This document shows, one piece after another, positions 1 through 6,789 of a stretch of 9,232 nucleotides of DNA. The DNA is from Nitrospirae bacterium CG1_02_44_142. Lineage in GTDB: Bacteria > Nitrospirota > Thermodesulfovibrionia > Thermodesulfovibrionales > UBA1546. Position 1 is the first letter of the stretch; each line of letters begins with the position of its first letter. Where the stretch lies: assembly GCA_001871685.1 (NCBI GenBank), contig MNVK01000087.1:1-9232 (forward strand), written 5' to 3'. A program made the position numbers and the translations under genes. The notes beneath the pieces were generated by a model. That model did no database searches. It was not told where the DNA came from and saw nothing but the letters and a program-made list of their open reading frames with translations.

Positions 1-255
1 CTTCAACCCTAACCTGATGCCGCCCGTGTCACTCTTTGATGTTATTTTTGCGGATGACACCTTTGCCGCAAGCGGATAGGCAAGGCTTGAAGAAGGGATA
101 TGGCCGTCCTTACCTGCAAGCATTCCTTTAGGCACGGAAAGCCCCGCGCTTTTTAAGAAAATCTTCACTTCATGCTCAACAAACACCTTCTTTCCTTTGT
201 TTTTCCCCAAAAAGAAGGCTGTATTTTTTAGGATAGAATCATCAGTTAATATCAT
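1..255 (-). CDS. ADP-forming acyl-CoA synthetase beta subunit (ATP-grasp), 5' part only
   Basis: The reverse strand reads 85 uninterrupted codons from an ATG at 255-253 to the window edge, so only the N-terminus is present. An in-frame TAA lies three codons upstream (267-265), which fixes the start. The reading contains FLKSAGLSVPKG, then LAYPLAAKV and ITSKSDTGGIRLGL. This is the beginning of the ATP-grasp fold in the beta subunit of acetate-CoA ligase (ADP-forming). In that family beta binds the nucleotide and accepts the phosphoryl group from the alpha-subunit histidine, giving ATP from acyl-CoA. The probable alpha subunit is on the same strand at 5328-6704. There is no clear Shine-Dalgarno sequence, only a weak GGTAA. 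A poor -10-like TAAACT sits at 267-262. A single-chain alpha/beta fusion is excluded because the ATG opens directly on the beta-type sequence. Confidence 0.8.
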   Translation of the reverse strand, partial: MILTDDSILKNTAFFLGKNKGKKVFVEHEVKIFLKSAGLSVPKGMLAGKDGHIPSSSLAYPLAAKVSSAKITSKSDTGGIRLGLK

Positions 256-319
256 GGATAAAGTTTACCACAACCCATAAGAAATGACTTAGCTTTTTAG
301 TGAGATGTTATGGTAGAAT

Positions 320-346
320 TTTACCGTGTTAAAGATTCTTTATAAA
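320..346 (+). promoter_or_regulatory. possible promoter of the envelope operon
   Basis: TATAAA at 341-346 is a fair -10 box about 20 bases before the ATG at 367. The only upstream partner is TTTACC at 320-325 with a 15-base spacer, which is short. A near-palindrome GGTAGAATTTTACC at 312-325 overlaps this -35 and could be a binding site, but it has one mismatched pair. This is a weak call from sequence alone. Confidence 0.25.
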
Positions 347-356
347 ACTCTAAAAT

Positions 357-363
357 GGAGGGG
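357..363 (+). promoter_or_regulatory. ribosome binding site deciding the start at 367
   Basis: GGAGGGG lies three bases before the ATG at 367. An in-frame ATG at 355 overlaps this site and has no ribosome binding site of its own. The start is therefore placed at 367, and the protein then opens directly with a signal peptide. Confidence 0.7.
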
Positions 364-366
364 AAT

Positions 367-1155
367 ATGAAAATTTTAATGGTCTTGATTTCGTACATTC
401 TGTGTATCGCCGCGCCTGCCTTTTCAGGGGAGCTTTCGGGCCTTGATATTATGAAAGAGCAGAAGAAAAGACACGAAGCCGCTCGGGAATATGAGAACAT
501 AAAGATGGTGCTGGTTGACAGTTCAAACAATAAAGAGACCCGCGAATTAAAGCGCTATGCCAAGAAAGACAATGCCGGGCTTTTTAAATATCTTGCCCGT
601 TTTGAAGGCCCTGCTGATATAAGAGGAACCGCGCTGCTTACCTGGGAACAAAAAGACAGAGAAGATGACCAGTGGCTTTATATGCCTGCATACGGCCAAA
701 AGCTTAAGAGGATTGCGGGCGGCAATAAGAAGGGATATTTCATGGGCACTGATTTTTCCTATGAAGACCTCAGGCCTGAAAAACTTGAGGCGCATACATA
801 CTCCGTCTCAAATAAAGAAAAATACGACAATCAGGACTGCTATGTCATTGAATCCCTGCCGTCAACAGACGACGAGAAGAAGACCACGGGTTATGCAAAA
901 CGGATTTTGTGGATTACAACAGACGCCTTTGTTACCCTGAAGGTGGATTTCTATGACCACAGCATGAAACTCCTCAAGACCCAGACTGCGCATAATGTAA
1001 AACCGATAAAAGGGAAACTGATGCGCGCAGACAAGGTATTAATGACACACCACCAGAACAAACATAAGACGCTGATGGGATTGGTGGAACGAAAGATAGA
1101 CGGCAATATAGAGGATTCAATATTCACGGAACGCGCAGTAACAAGCTTCAAATAA
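367..1155 (+). CDS. periplasmic outer membrane lipoprotein-sorting-like protein (LolA-like, PF17131 type)
   Basis: This 262-residue protein begins MKILMVLISYILCIAAPAFS, a signal peptide with likely cleavage after AFS. The mature part has the hallmarks of the LolA-like family that accompanies RND/MMPL exporters. These are FEGPADIRGTALL (about residues 78-90), QWLYMPAYGQKLKRI (about 101-115) and YFMGTDFSYEDL (about 122-133). Members are thought to be periplasmic half-barrels that bind a lipid or acyl chain and hand cargo between the inner-membrane pump and the outer membrane. The substrate is unknown. The RND gene follows after 21 bases and the outer-membrane protein gene after that, so the three probably form one operon. 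Canonical LolA is shorter and not linked to such a pump, so it is not the housekeeping carrier. Family assignment is firm; substrate and mechanism are inference. Confidence 0.87.
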   Translation: MKILMVLISYILCIAAPAFSGELSGLDIMKEQKKRHEAAREYENIKMVLVDSSNNKETRELKRYAKKDNAGLFKYLARFEGPADIRGTALLTWEQKDREDDQWLYMPAYGQKLKRIAGGNKKGYFMGTDFSYEDLRPEKLEAHTYSVSNKEKYDNQDCYVIESLPSTDDEKKTTGYAKRILWITTDAFVTLKVDFYDHSMKLLKTQTAHNVKPIKGKLMRADKVLMTHHQNKHKTLMGLVERKIDGNIEDSIFTERAVTSFK

Positions 1156-1176
1156 AAAAGGGGCCATAGGGAAAAC

Positions 1177-3348
1177 ATGGAAAAGCTTGTCAGATTTTCA
1201 TACGATAAACCATGGATTATAATCCTTATTGCTGCTTTACTGACCATTGCCCTTGCCATACCGGCGCTTCAGTTGAAGATAGACGTCTCAAGCGACAGGT
1301 TCATGGCCAGGAACACGCCGGAAAAGCAGAGATATGAAGAAACCAAAAAGGTCTTCGGCTCTGATATCCTTTCCTTTGTTTACATAAGAGATTCCAACCT
1401 TTTCACTGAAAATAAATTAAACCGGCTCCGCTTGATGTTTGACCGGCTGGCTAACCTGAAAGGCGTAGAAAAAGCTGAAAGCCTGTTCACAATCAATAAT
1501 ATCAAGGGCCAGCAGGGCATTATTGATACAGCTCCGCTGCTGGACCTAATACCCGGAGAGCCAAACGAACTTCTTGCAAAACAAAAAGACGCCGTTGAAA
1601 ACCCGGTAATTTATAGAAATTTTATCTCTCCTGACGGCAAATCCACTGTTATCTCCCTGTATCTCAGCAGGGATAAAAAAGACGACAAGTTTGACAGCAG
1701 GATAAAAAAAGATATAGAGAAGGTTACAAACGAATACAAAGGCGACTTTCAGGAGATATTCCAGACAGGCGCGCCTTATGTGAATACATCTATGTCCGAG
1801 TATATCGTTGACGACCAGATTGTTCTGGTGCCGGTTGCTGCTTTTGTATTGCTTTTCACTATTATGCTGACACTTGGCAACATCCACGGAGCAATAGTGC
1901 CTACAATAAATGCCGCAATAAGTATTTTTTGGACGTTTGGCTTAATGCGCTTGCTGGGCATACCGATAAATCCCCTTACTGCCATAGTGCCCGCTATTAT
2001 GATTGTTATAGGCTCCACAGAAGATACACATATGGTTACTGAGTTTTTAGAAGCCACTTCCAAGGGCGAGCCTCCGAGAGAGGTGGTGCTTGTCGGCATA
2101 GGCAAAAAGCTCGGCATGGCATTTTTCTTAACTGCGCTTACCACAGTTATCGGTTTTGGCACGATTGCCTTTACCGATGTGGTTATCCTGCAGGATTTCG
2201 GAATAGCTTCAGGCATAGGGTTTTTCCTGAACTTTTTCATAACAGTAACCATGACGCCGGTATATCTCAGGTTTTTCGGCAAGTCCATTATGGCAAGGGG
2301 ATTTCATAAAGACACAAAAGGCAGCAAGCTTCTTGAAAAAATTGTGCATAAAGTAATCTACTGGGGCTATCAATACAGAAGAAGAATAATAATCGCAAGC
2401 TCTTTGGCCCTGCTAATCTCGCTGATTGCTTCAGCTTTTATATATGTCAACAACGATGTCATATCATACTTTAAGAAAAGCTCTCCTATTGTAAAGGCTG
2501 CCGAAAAAATGCATGAAAACCTGTCGGGGCAGAATATCTTTTATGTCGTCTTTGAAAAAGATACGGGTGATTTTAAAAACGCAGCCAGCCTTAAAAAGAT
2601 AGAAGAGGCTGAAGCATACCTGAGAAACCTAAAGGTATTTGATACAGTGCTGGGCCTTCCCGACTACATAGCGCTTGTAAACAAAGGGATGCAGAATGGA
2701 GACCCTGCATTTCACCAGGTGCCGGACTCTGATAATTTGATATCACAATACCTGTTGTTTTTCCAGCGTAATGACATAGAGAGGTTTGTTTCCGGAGATT
2801 ACTCTAAAGCCAATATCATGGTTCGTCACAACATCAACTCTTCCACAGAGCTGAATAATCTTGTTGAAAAAATCAAAAAAGACTTAAACAGCGGCAGCTA
2901 TGGCAAATACGCTGACATTCTCATTACAGGCGAAGGAATTTTAATTGCAGACGCCGCTGAGAACTTTATATCAGGACAGCTCACATCTCTTATTTCAACA
3001 GCCGTAATGATAGCCGCAATAATGGCGTTCCTTTTCATGTCGTGGAAGGCAGGTTTTATTGTTCTTATACCCAATCTTCTTCCGGTTGCCATATTCTTTG
3101 GCTTGATGGGAATAGCAGGAATTCCATTAAATGCAGGAACTGTTATGGTGGCCGCAGTCACAATCGGCATTGCCGTTGATGACACCACTGTATTTATGGT
3201 TCTTTACAACCAGAGCCTGAAAAATATGGCGATGAAAAGAAGGCGCTTGAAGATACGCTTATCGCGGAAATTAAACCTATATTCATTTCAAGCGTCGCGC
3301 TGGCAGCAGGGTTTGGAACCTTGGTCTTTTCTAAGTTCGTTCCCATAG
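1177..3348 (+). CDS. RND/MMPL family transporter, N-terminal part up to a frameshift
   Basis: The start ATG has AGGG at 1168-1171. Residues about 12-32 form the first membrane helix, followed by a large periplasmic loop. Helices 2-6 lie at about 215-365 and include the conserved G279-STEDTHM. A seventh helix is at about 406-426, a second periplasmic loop follows, and helices 8-10 are at about 610-680. These end in GIAVDDT with Asp668 and Asp669, the usual site of the proton-relay acids. This is the two-fold repeat of an RND exporter of the hydrophobe/MmpL class. After codon 682 the reading turns into arginine-rich sequence unlike the family and stops at 3346-3348. The missing helices 11 and 12 are in the -1 frame immediately downstream. 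The open reading frame is therefore the front part of a larger gene ending at 3911. The break may be a real mutation or a sequence error. Confidence 0.85.
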   Translation: MEKLVRFSYDKPWIIILIAALLTIALAIPALQLKIDVSSDRFMARNTPEKQRYEETKKVFGSDILSFVYIRDSNLFTENKLNRLRLMFDRLANLKGVEKAESLFTINNIKGQQGIIDTAPLLDLIPGEPNELLAKQKDAVENPVIYRNFISPDGKSTVISLYLSRDKKDDKFDSRIKKDIEKVTNEYKGDFQEIFQTGAPYVNTSMSEYIVDDQIVLVPVAAFVLLFTIMLTLGNIHGAIVPTINAAISIFWTFGLMRLLGIPINPLTAIVPAIMIVIGSTEDTHMVTEFLEATSKGEPPREVVLVGIGKKLGMAFFLTALTTVIGFGTIAFTDVVILQDFGIASGIGFFLNFFITVTMTPVYLRFFGKSIMARGFHKDTKGSKLLEKIVHKVIYWGYQYRRRIIIASSLALLISLIASAFIYVNNDVISYFKKSSPIVKAAEKMHENLSGQNIFYVVFEKDTGDFKNAASLKKIEEAEAYLRNLKVFDTVLGLPDYIALVNKGMQNGDPAFHQVPDSDNLISQYLLFFQRNDIERFVSGDYSKANIMVRHNINSSTELNNLVEKIKKDLNSGSYGKYADILITGEGILIADAAENFISGQLTSLISTAVMIAAIMAFLFMSWKAGFIVLIPNLLPVAIFFGLMGIAGIPLNAGTVMVAAVTIGIAVDDTTVFMVLYNQSLKNMAMKRRRLKIRLSRKLNLYSFQASRWQQGLEPWSFLSSFP
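3220..3224 (+). other. apparent one-base deletion in an A run that splits the RND gene
   Basis: The transporter reading LYNQSLK ends in CTG AAA AAT ATG. Adding one A to the five-A run gives CTG AAA AAA TAT GGC GAT, after which the reading is KYGDEKKALEDTLIAEIKPI and continues through the expected last two helices. The alternative frame is open only from 3183, because a TGA occupies 3180-3182. The shift must therefore lie between 3183 and 3348, and the protein similarity puts it at this run. The run is a poor programmed-frameshift site, because re-pairing Lys-tRNA on GAA and Asn-tRNA on AAA would both mismatch. Confidence 0.8.
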
Positions 3349-3911
3349 TTCAGTTTGGCGCCCTCAGCGCATTTGTTATGGTCATCGCAGCTGTTACGGA
3401 ATTGTTCATCACCCCTATGACGCTCTCATCTGTGCGCCTTATCACTTTGTGGGATGTTATCGGCCTGGAGCTGAGAGACCGGCTCATCAAGCAGTCAGTA
3501 TTGCTTGAAGGCCTGAGCAAGTTCCAGATACGGCGGCTGATTCTGATGTCCCACATGCAGGATGCTAAGGTAGGAGAGCAGATAATCCGTGAAGGAGATG
3601 CGGGAGACAAGATGTATCTCGTTATAGATGGCGAGATATCCGTATCCAGGGCTGTTAACGGCGAGCGTAAGGCTATCGCCGTATTAGAGCCGGGCGACGT
3701 CTTCGGCGAGATTGCGCTTGTAAGCAGTCAGCCGAGGACTGCAGATGTGTTTGCTGTAACTAATGCAAGACTTTTATCGCTTGATTGGAAAACGCTTCAG
3801 AGGCTGCGCCGCCTGAGTCCGTTCATCACTTCAAAACTCTTCCTCAATCTCTCAAAGATTTTAGGGAACCGCCTTATAGAAACTACGGATAAAATGGTAT
3901 GCCGTTTGTAG
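3321..3911 (+). CDS. RND transporter C-terminal part: last two helices plus cyclic-nucleotide-binding domain
   Basis: This frame continues the transporter after the shift at 3220-3224. In-frame family sequence extends upstream to about 3222, so the TTG at 3321 is only the first start-like codon and probably not a real start. Sequence up to about 3460 gives helices 11 and 12 (SSVALAAGFGTLVFSKF and AFVMVIAAVTELFITPMTL). From about 3500 it is a Crp-type cyclic-nucleotide-binding domain. It shows LLEGLSKFQIRRL, GDAGDKMYLVIDGEISV, LEPGDVFGEIALVSSQPRTADV and a final helix to about 3860. The phosphate-binding cassette is complete: the FGE glutamate (codon 3708-3710) and the PRTA arginine (codon 3735-3737) that contact ribose and phosphate are present. 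No DNA-binding helix-turn-helix follows, so the domain should regulate the transporter rather than act as a transcription factor. It overlaps the next gene by 13 bases. Confidence 0.8.
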   Translation: MVFSKFVPIVQFGALSAFVMVIAAVTELFITPMTLSSVRLITLWDVIGLELRDRLIKQSVLLEGLSKFQIRRLILMSHMQDAKVGEQIIREGDAGDKMYLVIDGEISVSRAVNGERKAIAVLEPGDVFGEIALVSSQPRTADVFAVTNARLLSLDWKTLQRLRRLSPFITSKLFLNLSKILGNRLIETTDKMVCRL

Positions 3912-5278
3912 GTTTCTGTTTAGCAGCCCTTATATTTATCCTGTCATCATCAATTGTTTTTGCACAGGACAAAACTCCGAAGATTGACGACCTGGATGCG
4001 CTGCTGTCATCGGACAAGCCTGCAAAAGAGGAAGAAAAAAATCCCTTTTATAAAGCTTTCAAACAGGCGAAATGGAACTGGAACGCAACAGGATATAATT
4101 TCACAAAGCACAATGAACATCAGGATAAGGGGCAGGGAGACGATACAAAATTCAGGCAGGCCTACACGCAGTTATCAATGGATACCTGGCTGGAGTTGAT
4201 GAAATACGAGATTAAGATTGACGCTATCCTTCAGTACGGCTCTGAGAAAGACCAGTATGGCCCGAGCCGGATGGCATATTTATCGCAGTTATACGTAAAG
4301 AAAAAACTTAAAACCTCAGACCTTGTCTTTGGATATAAATATATAGAAGACGGGATAAGCACTCTTTACTCTCCTGCAAAACGCATTGCAAAGGCTGACG
4401 CTGACCATCCCACAGACCCGGACAAACTCGGGGTCTGGCAGGCGTCCTGGACCTATTACTACACCGGCAACAACAGCACAGAGGTTCGGCTGCTCCCCTA
4501 TTTTCAGAAATCGCGTTATCCGCCTGAAGCTTCGCGATGGAGCGCAGGCAAGGGCGACTATGACCTCGTTGATTCGGATATCCCCGGCCAGGCCGGTACA
4601 GACTATCAGATTACAGAAAAGAAAATACGGCACAGCCTGACTGATTCAGGCTTTATGGCCAAACAGAAAATGACTGTTGAAGGCGTTGATTTTTTTGTAA
4701 GCGCTTACGAGGGATACCTGCCAGCTCCCGTGCTTAAGCGCGTGAGCTCCAATCAATATGAAAAGCAGTACATAAAGGGCGGCATTCTCGCCGCAGGATT
4801 TTCCACAGTGCAGGGCAAATGGGAATGGCACGGCGAAGGCGCATGTGAAATTCCTGAGAACAGGAAAGAGGATACTTATATCAACTATGTATTTGGAACC
4901 GAATACGACTTAAATACATTTATGAAGATTGATGCCATAGACTCTGCCAAGCTCATTGTTGAATATTCAAATGAATGGGTGCTTGAAGACCAGAACCATC
5001 CGGACTATCCTGTAAACCAGCGCTCTTCGCGTTTCGGGCGCAATGCCATATACATACTTCAGAAAGTTGATATTAACGACAAGAATAAGACGTCTTACGG
5101 AGTCGTATATAACATCTCCAAAAAGGACAATACTCACCGCATGACTTACGAGCGTAAATTTAAAGAGGGGAAATCCATAGAAACATTCTATGAGTGGTTC
5201 AACGGCGGTGAAAAAACACATTTCGGCCGTTGGAAAGAAAATGACCGGGTAGTGGTCAAGTTCACAAAGAAGTTCTGA
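3899..5278 (+). CDS. outer-membrane beta-barrel-like protein, family not recognised
   Basis: The 459-residue protein starts inside the end of the transporter gene (13-base overlap, weak GGAT upstream), so translation is probably coupled. Residues 1-22 are a signal peptide ending IVFA before QDK. A short charged linker (about 30-50, rich in Lys/Glu) follows. The rest is polar, rich in Tyr, Trp, Lys and Asp, and has many alternating short strands such as TDLVFGYKYIEDG-type and SWTYYYTGN-type segments, as in outer-membrane barrels. The last residue is Phe, with Phe at -5 and Val at -7 and -9. This matches the C-terminal signal recognised by the BAM machinery. It would form the outer-membrane end of the export route begun by the RND pump and the LolA-like protein. 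I could not name a specific family with confidence; porin-like proteins of the DUF1302 kind that accompany RND genes are one possibility. Confidence 0.7.
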   Translation: MPFVGFCLAALIFILSSSIVFAQDKTPKIDDLDALLSSDKPAKEEEKNPFYKAFKQAKWNWNATGYNFTKHNEHQDKGQGDDTKFRQAYTQLSMDTWLELMKYEIKIDAILQYGSEKDQYGPSRMAYLSQLYVKKKLKTSDLVFGYKYIEDGISTLYSPAKRIAKADADHPTDPDKLGVWQASWTYYYTGNNSTEVRLLPYFQKSRYPPEASRWSAGKGDYDLVDSDIPGQAGTDYQITEKKIRHSLTDSGFMAKQKMTVEGVDFFVSAYEGYLPAPVLKRVSSNQYEKQYIKGGILAAGFSTVQGKWEWHGEGACEIPENRKEDTYINYVFGTEYDLNTFMKIDAIDSAKLIVEYSNEWVLEDQNHPDYPVNQRSSRFGRNAIYILQKVDINDKNKTSYGVVYNISKKDNTHRMTYERKFKEGKSIETFYEWFNGGEKTHFGRWKENDRVVVKFTKKF

Positions 5279-5327
5279 TTTTCTTTTATGCGGATTCAAT
5301 GCGTGGATTTACATAAGAAAAAAGAAA

Positions 5328-6704
5328 TTAAATACTTAAAAGCGCCTTTAACGCCCTGACTGCTTTTTCAGGAGAAGGATAAACCGGGATTTTTGCTTTT
5401 TCAAGAAGAACGGTTAGTTTCTTTGATATGCCGCTCTGTGCGATATGGGAAACAACAGGTTTATTTATATTCGCCCTGCATGCCTTTATCATTTCAGGAA
5501 GCCTCTCTGTAATCCCAAGGACATTTGACAGGGCAATAACCAAAAATCCATCATAGTCATCCCTTAATTCATTCAATGCCGTAACATAATCTTCATCCTT
5601 TACCTGTGCAGTCAGGTCAAGCGGGTTATTGATTCCATAAAAATGCGGGAATATCCTTTTGAGTTTTTCCACTTTATCCTCAGGCAGTTTTGCCGCCTCA
5701 AGCCCCTGTCTCATACATTCATCAGCAGCCAAAACTCCGGAGCCTCCGCCATTTGTAATGATAAGCACTCTGTTGCCACCCCCTTTAATTCCCCCCTTGG
5801 CAAGGGGGGATACAGAGGGGTAATATGCAAGCGCCTTTGCCGCATCAATGAGCATATCAAAGTCATCCACTTCCCTTATTCCGAACTGTCTGAGTATTGA
5901 ATGGAAGACTTCATATTTACCGGCAAGCCTTCCCGTATGCGAGAATGCCGCCGCCTGCCCGCTTACGCCCTTGCCTGCCTTGAGGATAAGCAGAGGTTTT
6001 TTCTCTGACAAGATTTTTGCCTTTTCAATAAATTTTCTTCCATCACCAAGCGATTCAATATATGAAATTACAACGCCGGTATTTCTGTCTTTAGCAAGGT
6101 ATTCGTATATATCTGCCTCATTGATATCTATTGCATTGCCATATCCTATCGCCTTTGATACGCCTGTATTTGAGGTCTCAAGCGCTCCCAATAAGCAGCT
6201 CAGAATAGCGCCGCTCTGCGATACAACAGCAACATTTCCTTTTTTAGGTCTTTTCAGCCTCTCATCCGGAAGGAAAAAGGTATCCAGTCTGTGAGATGGA
6301 TTATATATGCCAATGCAATTTGGGCCGAGGATTCTTACGCCTATCTCTTTGCCTGTCTTTACAACCTCATCCTGAAGTTCGTTCTCCCCAATCTCCGCAA
6401 AGCCGGAACTGGCAATTATTACGCTTTTTGTCCTGCCTGCAAGTTCTCTGAGAATTTCCGGGACTTCAGCCGCAGGCCTCATGATTATTGCCAGGTCAAC
6501 AGGTTCCGGAATATCACGGGCAGAAGGATAGGACTTCAAGCCCATCATCTCGCCGTAATTGGGGTTAACAGGATAAACACTGCCTTTAAATTTCAGCAGA
6601 TTCTTTAAAATCACGCCGCCAAGCTTTTCCTCAGTATGCGCCGCGCCGATGAGGGCAATGGATTTAGGCTTGAAAAGAGAGTCAAGGCTCATATTGTTAT
6701 CCAT
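5328..6704 (-). CDS. ADP-forming acyl-CoA synthetase alpha subunit (acetate-CoA ligase type)
   Basis: The 458-residue protein starts at ATG 6704; an upstream in-frame TTG (6731) lies beyond the promoter and is rejected. Residues about 6-120 form the CoA-binding Rossmann domain (FKPKSIALIGAA, then YPVNPNYGEMMG). About 125-290 are the first succinyl-CoA-ligase-like domain, with GPNCIGIYNP and VVSQSGAI. The phosphorylated active-site histidine is His256 in AAFSHTGRLAGK, nearly the same number as in archaeal alpha subunits (His257). About 310-458 form the second flavodoxin-like domain (VLIITNGGGSGVLA). Alpha subunits of separate alpha/beta enzymes are usually of about this length. The enzyme converts acyl-CoA, ADP and phosphate to acid, CoA and ATP. 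The beta subunit is probably the gene at 1-255. Residues 296-309 come from a palindromic repeat inserted in frame. It converges on the outer-membrane protein gene with 49 bases between. Confidence 0.9.
   Translation of the reverse strand: MDNNMSLDSLFKPKSIALIGAAHTEEKLGGVILKNLLKFKGSVYPVNPNYGEMMGLKSYPSARDIPEPVDLAIIMRPAAEVPEILRELAGRTKSVIIASSGFAEIGENELQDEVVKTGKEIGVRILGPNCIGIYNPSHRLDTFFLPDERLKRPKKGNVAVVSQSGAILSCLLGALETSNTGVSKAIGYGNAIDINEADIYEYLAKDRNTGVVISYIESLGDGRKFIEKAKILSEKKPLLILKAGKGVSGQAAAFSHTGRLAGKYEVFHSILRQFGIREVDDFDMLIDAAKALAYYPSVSPLAKGGIKGGGNRVLIITNGGGSGVLAADECMRQGLEAAKLPEDKVEKLKRIFPHFYGINNPLDLTAQVKDEDYVTALNELRDDYDGFLVIALSNVLGITERLPEMIKACRANINKPVVSHIAQSGISKKLTVLLEKAKIPVYPSPEKAVRALKALLSI
5776..5826. 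repeat. GC-rich palindromic repeat inserted in frame in the alpha-subunit gene
   Basis: The core at 5791-5809 is CCCCCCTTG G CAAGGGGGG, a perfect 9-base inverted repeat around one base. Outer arms CCCCTTT (5780-5786) and AGAGGGG (5814-5820) extend it with one wobble pair, so the whole can fold as a two-tier hairpin of about 41 bases. This looks like the dispersed REP-like or MITE-like elements that give SPLxKGG peptides when translated. Here it is read in the minus frame as P296 to G309, between ALAYY and NRVLIITNGGG, where related proteins have only a short linker. Only one copy is in the window. Exact insertion limits are uncertain. Confidence 0.75.
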
Positions 6705-6711
6705 AGGTTTG

Positions 6712-6740
6712 ATTATACTATACCAAGCCAAGCATGCAAA
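6712..6740 (-). promoter_or_regulatory. promoter of the alpha-subunit gene
   Basis: On the minus strand a perfect TATAAT (6717-6712) follows TTTGCA (6740-6735, four of six matches) at a 17-base spacing. Seven bases separate the -10 from the ATG at 6704. Initiation would therefore be at or beside the start codon, and no Shine-Dalgarno sequence is present. A second ATG at 6692 also lacks a ribosome binding site. Confidence 0.5.
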
Positions 6741-6755
6741 ACCCGCTTTTTTTCT

Positions 6756-6774
6756 GTTATAATCATGTTATAAC
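6756..6774 (+). promoter_or_regulatory. inverted-repeat operator overlapping the -10 box of the toxin-antitoxin operon
   Basis: GTTATAATCATGTTATAAC is a perfect inverted repeat of two 7-base arms with a 5-base spacer. It contains TATAAT at 6758-6763, the likely -10 box for the genes starting at 6790. The arms place it where an autorepressing AbrB/MazE-type dimer would bind. No good -35 is seen; TGCAAA at 6735-6740 is a weak candidate at 17 bases. The binding role is inferred from position and symmetry. Confidence 0.5.
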
Positions 6775-6789
6775 ATTAGAGGAGATAAT

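Noticed and set aside
355..366. In-frame ATG at 355 as the start of the LolA-like gene
   Set aside because: It overlaps the strong ribosome binding site GGAGGGG that serves the ATG at 367, and it would add four residues before a normal signal peptide.
3217..3228. Programmed -1 ribosomal frameshift
   Set aside because: CTG AAA AAT lacks the X XXY YYZ pattern, both tRNAs would mismatch after slipping, and five As are too few for efficient transcriptional slippage.
3321..3323. TTG at 3321 as a true start of an independent CRP-like gene
   Set aside because: Transporter-like sequence in the same frame extends about 100 bases upstream of it, and no ribosome binding site is present. It is best read as the tail of the frameshifted transporter.
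276..5320. Nine-base direct repeat CATAAGAAA at 276-284 and 5312-5320 flanking the envelope operon, as a target-site duplication
   Set aside because: It is AT-rich and short, with no terminal inverted repeats or recombinase gene. A match of this size between two intergenic regions can be chance.
5279..5321. Terminator between the outer-membrane protein gene and the alpha-subunit gene
   Set aside because: TTTTCTTTTATG and CATAAGAAAA pair only imperfectly, the stem is almost all A-T, and no T-run follows it.
5643..6608. Plus-strand ORFs of 85-148 codons opposite the alpha-subunit gene
   Set aside because: They are mirror readings of a well-recognised enzyme gene and show no protein-family features.
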